Virus record (IMG/VR): IMGVR_UViG_3300032293_001706
Location: 124,001-188,000 of that record
Strand: one strand, 5' to 3'
DNA from: a virus
Length of the DNA: 64,000 nucleotides
Shown: piece by piece, positions 28,252-35,168 of the stretch
How the letters are laid out: each line of letters begins with the position of its first letter
Position numbering within the stretch: the stretch's first letter is position 1
Notes under the pieces: model-generated
What the model was told of the DNA's origin: nothing
Database searches by the model: none
Seen by the model: the letters and a program-made list of their open reading frames with translations, nothing else
Position numbers and translations under genes: made by a program

Positions 28252-30453
28252 ATGGCATATATTTTAAAAGATACTTCAGCGTTACTTAACACACAAATAA
28301 CTGATGTGGGAAGGAGAAAATTATCACAAGGTAATTTTAATATTTCTTATTTCCAATTAGGAGATAGTGAAGTTTGTTACAATTGTATTAGCGGTCAAAA
28401 TTTATCAAACTTACAAGTTTTTGTACCTGAATTTAATGCGCAAAATAATACAGGGGTTCCACAAAGTAATAGATTGGGGGTTAAATATCCAATATATCTT
28501 TCAAGTTCAACGGGGGATACAAATACATTTGGAATTCCATTTCAAGACTCACAAGTTGTTGATGTTTTTAATACACCAAAACCACGTGGGTTCTTTACAG
28601 GTGGTTCAGGAAATTTCTCCGCTTTTACAAATTCCGCATTAACGGTAACATCAAATTATAGTTTTAAATTATCAGGAGTGTCTGGTACTAGCAAATTTGT
28701 TGTTACATCAGGTGCTTGTGACGTTACCGTTACAGGTACACCACAAGTGAATCAATTTGTCACACTATTCTTTGATAATTCTGCAAATTGTGGGGTTGTT
28801 AATTTTCCTTATCCGATATTAACGTATAAAGTATGTGGGGTTACAGGTAATACAATTGAAGTTGATAGAAATCTTCCAATATTTAATACTTTTTCAGGTT
28901 CAGGAAGGGCAATTTTCTATCCATCAGGTATGACACCATATTATGACAGTTATACTCCAGAACCTTACTACGATAGCGGAGTTTTTTCATTTGAGTTAAA
29001 TTGTGAAATCCAAAATTCTGATGTTGAAGTATGGAATATGAATCAACCTTGGAGTGAAACACCGGCAGGGTTAACATATACACAATATAAAGACCATAAC
29101 GAATTTGGGTCCGTAAATTACATTGGAACAAAAGAATATTTAGGATATCAATCAGATACAGGACAGACCTTTGAAAATAAAACAGGAACAATATATCCGA
29201 CAAATACATTTTATAAAAACTCTTTCCAAGAACAAATTGATGTTTTTCCATCAGAACAAAAGGTAATATCGATTATTCATTACACAAATCAAAGTATTGA
29301 TAACTTTTATGGCGAAAAATTCGCAATGGAACCTTTTGATGATACACAATCAGGTGCTACAGGTCAAGCAAGAAACTTTAAATTAACTTTACCTACTTTG
29401 ATGTGGCACAAATCACAGAATAACACAATAGGTGAAACATTCTATGTGGACCCACCAAATTTTGAATCTTTGGATTTAGTTCAACCATATTTCATGAAAT
29501 CAAATGATGATGACAATTTTAATAATCCGGGATTAAGATACTATCATTTATGGGATACAAATGCTGACGCTAATGGTTATCCAAATAGAGTTGGTAAAGT
29601 ATTTCCTGATTTAAAAATTGTAACCATTGATGATGAAGAATTATGTGTGACACTTTCATATAAATCAAATAGAAATTATACACTGCCAGCGCCAAGAATA
29701 GGATTGGTAGTTCCCAATACATTTAATCAGAATATCTCCTCAACAGATGGGGTTTTAAGTGCTGAAACCGAAACAATGTTTGTTACATATAGATTTGGTA
29801 ATACAGGTTCAACAAATGGTATGCATTGTAATTATTACTCCAAAATTAAAGGGTCTACAATCACAGGACAAACTGATGATGTTATTGTAAGATTCGGTTC
29901 AGAGTTTCCATTTTTAATTGAAGAAATGACATCACAACCTTCAGGGTTTACCTGTAATTCAGTTAAATTAATTTGTCAAAAAGTAACAACAGGTGAAAGA
30001 CCAGACCCAATGAGTTGGGTTGAAATTGATGTTACATCGGCAATTACAGCAAACACAGGTTCAATAAATATAAGTGCGGCAGAGTTAACAGGAACAACGT
30101 TCCAAATTACAAAAAGTTCATATGAAAGTGCAAGTTTATATAGTTTAGAAAGTTATATTGATTTACCATTGTTAAATTATAATACAGGTATGACTTTTGG
30201 TGAAGAATATTATTTTTATGGTAATATTGAAACAGATGTTCAGGCAACAATATATGAAATGAGATATTTGGTTAATTTAGCAAACAGTCAATATATCCGT
30301 TCATCCAATCCAACTTGGAATTTTGGGGACAATGTGTATTTTACAGAGATTGGTCTGTTTGATAATGATAAAAATATGTTAATATATTCAAAACTACAAA
30401 GTCCCGCAAAAAGACAAGGGGTTCAACAAATAACAATAAAGTATGATTTTTAA
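28252..30453 (+). CDS. Large virion structural protein
   Basis: A 733-residue protein. The start LKDTSALLNTQITDVGRRK and following LSQGNFNISYFQLGDSEV resemble the N-terminus of structural proteins I associate with marine myophages (NTxITDxGRxxLxxG...FxLGD). The C-terminal region FGDNVYFTEIGLFDNDKNM resembles tail-fibre assembly domains (TEIGLFD). No enzymatic motif. Its position as the last gene of the fibre block fits a tail or baseplate-peripheral role. Confidence 0.6.
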   Translation: MAYILKDTSALLNTQITDVGRRKLSQGNFNISYFQLGDSEVCYNCISGQNLSNLQVFVPEFNAQNNTGVPQSNRLGVKYPIYLSSSTGDTNTFGIPFQDSQVVDVFNTPKPRGFFTGGSGNFSAFTNSALTVTSNYSFKLSGVSGTSKFVVTSGACDVTVTGTPQVNQFVTLFFDNSANCGVVNFPYPILTYKVCGVTGNTIEVDRNLPIFNTFSGSGRAIFYPSGMTPYYDSYTPEPYYDSGVFSFELNCEIQNSDVEVWNMNQPWSETPAGLTYTQYKDHNEFGSVNYIGTKEYLGYQSDTGQTFENKTGTIYPTNTFYKNSFQEQIDVFPSEQKVISIIHYTNQSIDNFYGEKFAMEPFDDTQSGATGQARNFKLTLPTLMWHKSQNNTIGETFYVDPPNFESLDLVQPYFMKSNDDDNFNNPGLRYYHLWDTNADANGYPNRVGKVFPDLKIVTIDDEELCVTLSYKSNRNYTLPAPRIGLVVPNTFNQNISSTDGVLSAETETMFVTYRFGNTGSTNGMHCNYYSKIKGSTITGQTDDVIVRFGSEFPFLIEEMTSQPSGFTCNSVKLICQKVTTGERPDPMSWVEIDVTSAITANTGSINISAAELTGTTFQITKSSYESASLYSLESYIDLPLLNYNTGMTFGEEYYFYGNIETDVQATIYEMRYLVNLANSQYIRSSNPTWNFGDNVYFTEIGLFDNDKNMLIYSKLQSPAKRQGVQQITIKYDF

Positions 30454-30464
30454 AAATTTATTCG

Positions 30465-30472
30465 TATATTTG
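30465..30472 (+). promoter_or_regulatory. Host-type -7 box TATATTTG
   Basis: TATATTTG fits the Bacteroidota TAnnTTTG -7 element and lies 4 nt before the ATG at 30477. No clear TTTG -33 element is visible. Confidence 0.4.
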
Positions 30473-30476
30473 TGCT

Positions 30477-30740
30477 ATGACAATGTGGGATAATGCTCAT
30501 TTTTTTCTTTTTAATCTAAAAGAAGGCGAAGGATATAATGATGTAATTTGTACAAAAAGAACCGCAAAAAAAATATATTTATCAAATGGACTTATTGTTA
30601 GGTATAAAAAAGTAAATAATTTTTTTTATCTAACATCATCATCCGTTAAAGTAGGTCATCGTAGTTATGATAGAATTAACCAAATTTTAAGGGATATTGA
30701 GGGTTTTTTAATTTATAAAATGCATTGTAACATTTGGTAA
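30477..30740 (+). CDS. Small hypothetical protein
   Basis: An 87-residue protein beginning MTMWDNAHFFLFNLKEGEG and containing TAKKIYLSNGLIVRYKKVNN. The ATG lies only 4 nt after a TATATTTG -7-like box, so the message may be nearly leaderless. Its base use and upstream signal separate it from the fibre genes; it probably opens an accessory, early-type unit. No family recognised. Confidence 0.5.
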   Translation: MTMWDNAHFFLFNLKEGEGYNDVICTKRTAKKIYLSNGLIVRYKKVNNFFYLTSSSVKVGHRSYDRINQILRDIEGFLIYKMHCNIW

Positions 30741-30764
30741 ATAAAAAAAATAGTAGTATCTTTG
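30733..30764 (+). promoter_or_regulatory. Bacteroidota-type promoter TTTG-N20-TATCTTTG
   Basis: TTTG at 30733-30736 and TATCTTTG at 30757-30764 with 20 nt between them match the Bacteroidota primary-sigma promoter closely. Transcription would begin near the ATG at 30772 and end at the terminator at 30947. Confidence 0.6.
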
Positions 30765-30771
30765 TATTGTT

Positions 30772-30903
30772 ATGGAACAGAAAGATTGGAAACAGGGAAT
30801 GTCAAATGGACACATAGCTCAAATAGTTCGTAGAAAGAATGTAATGAGGGTGGTACAGTCCAAAAAAGTGTACAACAGAAAGAAAGAACAGAAAAACTGG
30901 TAA
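30772..30903 (+). CDS. Small basic protein (43 aa)
   Basis: ATG to TAA encodes MEQKDWKQGMSNGHIAQIVR followed by a Lys/Arg-rich tail containing VVQSKKVYNRKK. It sits alone between a good host-type promoter and a strong terminator, making a mini-transcript of about 200 nt. It could be a small nucleic-acid-binding protein, or the transcript itself could be the product. No family assigned. Confidence 0.5.
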   Translation: MEQKDWKQGMSNGHIAQIVRRKNVMRVVQSKKVYNRKKEQKNW

Positions 30904-30946
30904 CCCCAAAAAAAAACTGTTCCATATCTGTAACACGACGAAAATA

Positions 30947-30975
30947 AAGAGGACCAAAAGTCCTCTTTTTCTTTT
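30947..30975 (+). terminator. Intrinsic terminator
   Basis: Perfect 8-bp stem AAGAGGAC / GTCCTCTT with loop CAAAA, followed by TTTCTTTTTTG. It is nearly identical to the terminator at 32395, and each is followed directly by an ATATTTAT motif and an array gene. Confidence 0.85.
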
Positions 30976-30980
30976 TTGTT

Positions 30981-30989
30981 ATATTTATC
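30981..30989 (+). promoter_or_regulatory. ATATTTATC phage promoter-like motif
   Basis: ATATTTATC starts 14 nt after the terminator stem at 30947-30967, within 6 nt of its T-run, and ends 17 nt before the ATG at 31007. A terminator directly followed by this motif argues that the motif starts a new transcript. The leader AAGACCTTTAAATGG is shared with the 32455 gene. Confidence 0.55.
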
Positions 30990-31006
30990 ATTAACAAGAC
31001 CTTTAA

Positions 31007-32206
31007 ATGGAAGAAGAAATTATATTTGAATTGTTAGATGATTTTACATCTGGTGGGAAGTTATATTATGATGATGAATATAAGTCAATATGGATGATAA
31101 ATCCAGATACAAAACAATGGATATTTGAATTCAAAAAAACAGGAACTTTATGGTATTCTTATCCGGTTTTTACCAAAATTTTTAAATACGTTTCGATGGA
31201 TTATCCTGATTTTAACCCGTATATTAAAAAGTGGGTTGAAAGAATCCTTCAAAAGGAGGCTAAAAACACCCAATCAATGGGGGGTCAGGAGACATTTTGG
31301 GTTGAAAGAATCCTTCAAAAGGAGGTTAAAAACACCATTGAACTTAATGGCTCAGCCGCCCCAACGGTTGAAAGAATCCTTCAGCAAGATAATAATTTAG
31401 ACTTAAATGAAAACATTAATGAAAGTGAAGAATCCCCATTAGTTGATGAAGAAATTATATTTGAATTATTAGATGATTTTACATCTGATGGGAAGCTATA
31501 TTATGATGATAAAACGGAATCCATATGGATGATAAATCCAGATACAAAAGAATGGATATTTGAATTCGAAAAATCAGGAGATTTATGGTATCATTATAAA
31601 GTTTTTGAAAGTATTTTTAAATACATTTCGATGGAATATCCTGATTTTGAACCATACATAACAAAGTGGGCTGAAAGAATCCTCCAAAAGGAGGTTAAAG
31701 ACACCGCAAACTCGTATTGGGTGCTGCCGATGGCCGCTGAAAGAATCCTTCAAAAGGAGATTAAAGACACCATTTTTGTGCAACATCTGCAAAACTCTGG
31801 AGTTGAAAGAATCCTTCAACAAGATAATAATTTAGACTTAAATGAAAACATTAATGATGGCGAAGAACCATCATCAGTTGATGAAGAAATTATATTTGAG
31901 TTGTTAGATGATTTTACTAATGATTATGATAAGTATCAATCTTATAATGGAGATACTTTTCTTATTAATCCTAATAAGAAAGATTGGTTAATAGAAATAG
32001 ATGAAGAAAACTATTTATGGTATAACAAAGATATATTTGTAAAAATTTTCAAATACGTTTCGATGGAATACCCTGATTTTGAACCATATATAACAAAGTG
32101 GGTTGAAAAAAAAATTAACATTAAAATTAAAGAAACTTATGATATTTTCTGGGGTAGAGGGGGTAAAATAATAGATGTAATTACAAATGGATTTAAAGAA
32201 ACATAA
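31007..32206 (+). CDS. Three-domain protein with two in-frame CRISPR-like arrays
   Basis: A 399-residue protein with three copies of a ~80-residue domain (EEIIFELLDDFTSDGKLYYD ... IWMINPDTKEWIFEF ... FKYVSMEYPDFEPYITKW) at about residues 1-75, 146-221 and 287-370. After the first two copies the reading frame runs through arrays of a 12-residue repeat, (V/A)ERILQKE(V/A/I)K(D/N)T, separated by unrelated 10-residue segments, and each array ends in a degenerate copy VERILQQDNNLDLNENIN. The third copy has no array (KWVEKKINIKIKET). No known family. VERILQKE resembles the amphipathic tags of other proteins in this window. The late-type motif upstream suggests expression with virion genes. Whether the DNA array, the peptide or both are functional is open. 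Confidence 0.6.
   Translation: MEEEIIFELLDDFTSGGKLYYDDEYKSIWMINPDTKQWIFEFKKTGTLWYSYPVFTKIFKYVSMDYPDFNPYIKKWVERILQKEAKNTQSMGGQETFWVERILQKEVKNTIELNGSAAPTVERILQQDNNLDLNENINESEESPLVDEEIIFELLDDFTSDGKLYYDDKTESIWMINPDTKEWIFEFEKSGDLWYHYKVFESIFKYISMEYPDFEPYITKWAERILQKEVKDTANSYWVLPMAAERILQKEIKDTIFVQHLQNSGVERILQQDNNLDLNENINDGEEPSSVDEEIIFELLDDFTNDYDKYQSYNGDTFLINPNKKDWLIEIDEENYLWYNKDIFVKIFKYVSMEYPDFEPYITKWVEKKINIKIKETYDIFWGRGGKIIDVITNGFKET
31235..31402 (+). CRISPR. CRISPR-like array 1, in frame (2 repeats + degenerate end, 2 spacers)
   Basis: Repeats at 31235-31270 and 31301-31336 (36 bp, starting GTTGAAAGAATCCTTC, ending AACACC) and a third at 31367 that matches only its first 17 nt. Spacers at 31271-31300 and 31337-31366 are exactly 30 bp, unrelated, and 50% and 53% G+C. 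A hairpin CCTT/GAGG is possible in the repeat. No cas gene is in the window, so this is array-like by geometry only. Confidence 0.55.
31670..31837 (+). CRISPR. CRISPR-like array 2, in frame (2 repeats + degenerate end, 2 spacers)
   Basis: Repeats at 31670-31705 and 31736-31771; degenerate end repeat from 31802. Spacers at 31706-31735 (60% G+C) and 31772-31801 (37%) are 30 bp each and unrelated to those of arrays 1 and 3. The first repeat has GCT for GTT and CTC for CTT, changes shared with the first repeat of array 3. Confidence 0.55.
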
Positions 32207-32286
32207 TGAGAAAAAAAGTTGGTTATGTTAAAAAATTGGCCTATATTTGTAATAGGAAATCGATGAAAAAAGTCCAAAGGTTTTGA
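32206..32286 (+). CDS. Possible 26-residue basic peptide
   Basis: An ATG overlapping the preceding TAA by one base opens a frame for MRKKVGYVKKLAYICNRKSM and six more residues, nine of them Lys/Arg in total. The one-base coupling is the only support beyond composition; a host-type promoter lies inside the frame. Confidence 0.3.
   Translation: MRKKVGYVKKLAYICNRKSMKKVQRF
32219..32249 (+). promoter_or_regulatory. Host-type promoter TTG-N20-TATATTTG
   Basis: TTG at 32219-32221 and TATATTTG at 32242-32249, 20 nt apart. It would start a transcript near 32256 that ends at the terminator at 32395, giving an RNA of about 160 nt. Confidence 0.45.
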
Positions 32287-32422
32287 GGACATAAAAATAA
32301 AAAACCTGATTGGAAAGGTTGAAGGTAACCCTCCCAATGAACCCGAAAGAAAATCTTCTTAGCAAGTCTACCGCGAACTAGAGTTAGACAAAAAAAGAGG
32401 GCCAAAAGTCCTCTTTTTCTTT
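32256..32422 (+). ncRNA. Putative short structured RNA upstream of array 3
   Basis: Between a host-type promoter and an intrinsic terminator lie about 140 nt without a convincing ORF. Local inverted repeats are visible: GGTT-GAAGGT-AACC and GTCTA ... TAGAC. The equivalent unit before array 1 carries a 43-codon ORF instead. I looked for an anti-repeat to the array repeat and found none, so a tracrRNA is not supported. Confidence 0.35.
32395..32422 (+). terminator. Intrinsic terminator
   Basis: 8-bp stem AAGAGGGC / GTCCTCTT with one G-U pair, loop CAAAA, then TTTCTTTTTTG. Near-copy of the terminator at 30947. Confidence 0.85.
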
Positions 32423-32428
32423 TTTGTT

Positions 32429-32437
32429 ATATTTATA
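32429..32437 (+). promoter_or_regulatory. ATATTTATA phage promoter-like motif
   Basis: ATATTTATA lies directly after the terminator T-run and 17 nt before the ATG at 32455, the same spacing as before the 31007 gene. Confidence 0.55.
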
Positions 32438-32454
32438 AGTAATAAGACCTTTAA

Positions 32455-33528
32455 ATGGAAGAAGAAATTATATTTGAGTTATTAGATGATTTTACATCTG
32501 ATGGAAAGTTATATTATGATGATGAATATGACTCCATATGGATGATAAATCCAAAAACAAAAAAATGGATATTTGAATTCGAAAAATCAGGAAATTTATG
32601 GTATTCTTATTCAATTTTTAACAAAATTTTTAAATACGTATCGATGGAATTCCCTGATTTTGAACCATACATAACAAAGTGGGCTGAAAGAATCCTCCAA
32701 AAAGAGGTTAAAGACACCTTTCATGGTCTTCGAAACTTTCCCGCTCCAGTTGAAAGAATCCTTCAAAAAGAGGTTAAAGACACCCGGATGGACAGCTATA
32801 CATCAACAGCGGTGGTTGAAAGAATCCTTCAAAAAGAGGTTAAAGACACCTCATCCAGTTCGCTTTTCTTAGGGAAGGTGGTTGAAAGAATCCTTCAAAA
32901 AGAGGTTAAAGACACCGAACATTTTGAAGAGCGTTTCATTGAAGTGGTTGAAAGAATCCTTCAAAAAGATAATAGTTTGGATTTAAATGAAAGTTCACCG
33001 ATTAAATTAATCCAATTATTTAAAGAAGTTTTAATTGAAGGTCAAATAGATGGAACATTAGTTAATAAAACTTATGATGGTTATAATGTTAAATTTATTT
33101 TATCTAAACATGCCGATGAAAGAAGAAATAGAGTTGATAATTATTCAGAAATAACATATGAAGAACTAATATCCGCAATTGAGGAAGCAATTCCTAAGAT
33201 TGTTGATAAAGCGTTTAAAACACATAAACGAAATATTGTAGGACCTGTTAACAATGGAATGATATATATTAGAGATAGTAAGACAGGACAATTAAATAAA
33301 AAAGACGCTCAAGAGTTTTTCATCTACAAAAAAGAATCAGAATTACAAATTAAATGTAAGGTTTTAAATTTTGATAAAAATAAGGGTTATATTGAAATTA
33401 TAATAAAAACTTTAATGAAAAGTCGTACAGATAAATTAAATATGAACGACCCGAAAAGAAACACCCTGTATTTAAATATTTTTGAAAACATTAATAACTT
33501 TGAGAATTATTTTATAATAGAAATATAA
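32455..33528 (+). CDS. Single-domain protein with in-frame CRISPR-like array and C-terminal domain
   Basis: A 357-residue paralogue of the 31007 product. Residues 1-76 are the EEIIFELLDDFTSDGKLYYD domain, residues 77-165 the array region with four copies of (V/A)ERILQKEVKDT and a fifth shortened copy VERILQKDNSLDLNES, and residues about 183-357 a separate domain (KLIQLFKEVLIEG ... VKFILSKHADERRNRVDNYS ... IYIRDSKTGQL). The KHADERR segment resembles the (S/K)xHAxxR motif of small nuclease or toxin-like domains, but this is weak. The array starts 228 nt after the ATG in both genes. Not a known family. Confidence 0.6.
   Translation: MEEEIIFELLDDFTSDGKLYYDDEYDSIWMINPKTKKWIFEFEKSGNLWYSYSIFNKIFKYVSMEFPDFEPYITKWAERILQKEVKDTFHGLRNFPAPVERILQKEVKDTRMDSYTSTAVVERILQKEVKDTSSSSLFLGKVVERILQKEVKDTEHFEERFIEVVERILQKDNSLDLNESSPIKLIQLFKEVLIEGQIDGTLVNKTYDGYNVKFILSKHADERRNRVDNYSEITYEELISAIEEAIPKIVDKAFKTHKRNIVGPVNNGMIYIRDSKTGQLNKKDAQEFFIYKKESELQIKCKVLNFDKNKGYIEIIIKTLMKSRTDKLNMNDPKRNTLYLNIFENINNFENYFIIEI
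32683..32982 (+). CRISPR. CRISPR-like array 3, in frame (4 repeats + degenerate end, 4 spacers)
   Basis: 36-bp repeats at 32683, 32749, 32815 and 32881; the last three are identical, and the fifth at 32947 matches only its first 22 nt. Spacers at 32719-32748, 32785-32814, 32851-32880 and 32917-32946 are all exactly 30 bp, mutually unrelated and 47, 53, 47 and 37% G+C. Three of the four spacers end in GTG. Degeneration of the last repeat is typical of CRISPR arrays. Confidence 0.6.
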
Positions 33529-33599
33529 TTATTTACTACTATTTAAATAATGTTAAATTATTTTTATAGATTTAAGAAATCTGTAAAATTTTTAACAAA

Positions 33600-34208
33600 A
33601 TGGATAAAAAAATTGCAAAATTAAAAAATTCCCCAAAAGTGTTGGGACTCGACATCAGCACAAAAGTTATCGGATTCGCTTTATTCGACATTCAAAGTAA
33701 AAAACTTCTCGAATTAACACACTTTTCGCCTGTAATCAAACCACAACCTGAAGATAAAATAGAGGAGATGATTTTGAAGGTAAACGCCTTTATCAAAAAA
33801 CTTCAAGATTACAAAGATATGGGAATTACTAAAGTTATTATTGAGGAACCATTGTTAGGTTCAAATAACGTTCATACGGTTGGAACATTAATGAGATATA
33901 ATGCAATGATAACAAAATCAATACATGATGCATTGAATATCGTGCCAAATTATATCTCAACATATAATTCAAGAAAGTATGCTTGGCCACAACTTATGAG
34001 TAAAAACGACAAAAATAGGGAAACTCTATTTGGTGGTTATCCTAAAGATATTGACAAAAAACAAGTGGTTTGGGAACTTGTTTCAAAAGAAGAACCACAA
34101 ATAGTTTGGTTGTATACGAAAAACATGACATTAAAAAAAGAATGTTTTGACCAAGCTGACGCATATACCTGTGTCAGGGGGTATATGAAAATGAATTCTT
34201 TTTGGTGA
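33600..34208 (+). CDS. RuvC-like/RNase H-fold nuclease
   Basis: A 202-residue protein with the resolvase motif order: VLGLDISTKVIGFALFD (D18), KVIIEEPLLGSNN (E82/E83) and CFDQADAYTCVRGYM (D184/D187). Such phage proteins resolve Holliday junctions or process branched DNA before packaging. It begins a run of replication and recombination genes with the primase. The ATG at 33600 follows an A/T-rich leader with no Shine-Dalgarno. Confidence 0.7.
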   Translation: MDKKIAKLKNSPKVLGLDISTKVIGFALFDIQSKKLLELTHFSPVIKPQPEDKIEEMILKVNAFIKKLQDYKDMGITKVIIEEPLLGSNNVHTVGTLMRYNAMITKSIHDALNIVPNYISTYNSRKYAWPQLMSKNDKNRETLFGGYPKDIDKKQVVWELVSKEEPQIVWLYTKNMTLKKECFDQADAYTCVRGYMKMNSFW

Positions 34209-34239
34209 TTTGATATCAAGATTTTTTTTATTATCTTTC
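34209..34239 (+). promoter_or_regulatory. Host-type promoter TTTG-N19-TATCTTTC
   Basis: TTTG at 34209-34212 and TATCTTTC at 34232-34239, one mismatch from TAnnTTTG, 5 nt before the GTG start of the primase gene. Confidence 0.45.
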
Positions 34240-34244
34240 TTAAA

Positions 34245-35168
34245 GTGGAAGATAACGCAATTTTAGTTGAACTTATTGAAGGTGTTTTTGGTAAAATAAG
34301 GAAACATTACCCAAACCACGGACAATTAAGTGTTGATTGTCCTGTATGTTCATATGATATAAAAGGTTTAGATAAACTTGATGGTAAGGGCAACTTAGAG
34401 ATTAATTATGCGGAGCATGTTTTTAAATGTTGGGCTTGTGGAGAATCAAATAACACACAAGGACATTTGGGATATCTTATTGATAGATATGGGAAAAAGA
34501 AAGACAAAGACCTATATAAATTAATTAGACCAGATGAATTCATAAGAACAGAAAAGAAATATGACAAATTAAAACTACCGAAAGATTTCAAATTAGCAAC
34601 CGACGGGAACAAATATCATATCCCGTTTAGGGAAATGAGGAATTATCTTAAAAGTAGAGGGATAACAGATGAAATGATTAAAAAACATAACATTGGTTAT
34701 TCTTTGGAAGGTGAATATGCATTTAGGGTTATCATCCCATCTTATGATAAAAATGGGGAATTAAATTATTTTACAGGTAGGTCATGGAATCCAAAATCAA
34801 AATTAAAATATAAAAACCCTGAAGCTGAGAAACAAATAGTTATCTTTAATGAAAATCTAATTGATTGGGAAAAAGACATATATATCTGTGAAGGACCATT
34901 CGATTCACTTTTTTTGGAAAACTCAATTGCTCTTCTCGGTAAAAAATTATCTGATACCTTGTTTACTGAATTGTATGAAAAAACGAAGAAGGATATAATT
35001 ATTGTTTTGGATTCTGATGCTTGGGAAGATTCCAAAAAAATATACTTTAATTTAAGTGGCGGAAAATTATATGGGAGAATTAAAGTTGTTAAACTTCCTG
35101 AAGGAAAGGACATTGCGGATTTAAGAGGTAATATACTACCTGAATACTTTATACAATTAGAAAAATGA
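34245..35168 (+). CDS. DnaG-like DNA primase
   Basis: A 307-residue protein with GTG start. An N-terminal zinc ribbon (C32-PV-C35 ... C62-WA-C65) is followed by a linker with RSRGIT-type helix (LKSRGITDEMIKKHNIGYS), then a TOPRIM domain: RVIIPSYDKNGELNYFTGRS, IYICEGPFDSLFLEN (catalytic Glu) and IIIVLDSDAWEDS (DxD). It synthesises RNA primers for phage replication. The helicase-binding C-terminal domain of cellular DnaG is absent, as is usual in phages. It overlaps the next gene by 4 nt. Confidence 0.8.
   Translation: MEDNAILVELIEGVFGKIRKHYPNHGQLSVDCPVCSYDIKGLDKLDGKGNLEINYAEHVFKCWACGESNNTQGHLGYLIDRYGKKKDKDLYKLIRPDEFIRTEKKYDKLKLPKDFKLATDGNKYHIPFREMRNYLKSRGITDEMIKKHNIGYSLEGEYAFRVIIPSYDKNGELNYFTGRSWNPKSKLKYKNPEAEKQIVIFNENLIDWEKDIYICEGPFDSLFLENSIALLGKKLSDTLFTELYEKTKKDIIIVLDSDAWEDSKKIYFNLSGGKLYGRIKVVKLPEGKDIADLRGNILPEYFIQLEK

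Noticed and set aside
28883-29251. 122-codon minus-strand frame
   Set aside because: Opposite a well-supported structural gene, with no upstream motif and a composition typical of an antisense shadow.
32256-32395. tracrRNA for the arrays
   Set aside because: No anti-repeat to the 36-bp repeat was found in this RNA unit or its surroundings, so there is no sequence support.
32300-32395. tRNA-like structure
   Set aside because: Some paired arms are present but no T-loop consensus, no acceptor stem and no anticodon arm in register.
31007-33528. Diversity-generating retroelement as the source of variable segments
   Set aside because: There is no reverse transcriptase gene or template repeat in the window, and variation is whole-segment replacement and not adenine-specific.
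31007-33528. Complete CRISPR-Cas locus
   Set aside because: No cas1, cas2 or effector gene in the window. TnpB at 47099 belongs to its own insertion element 14 kb away.
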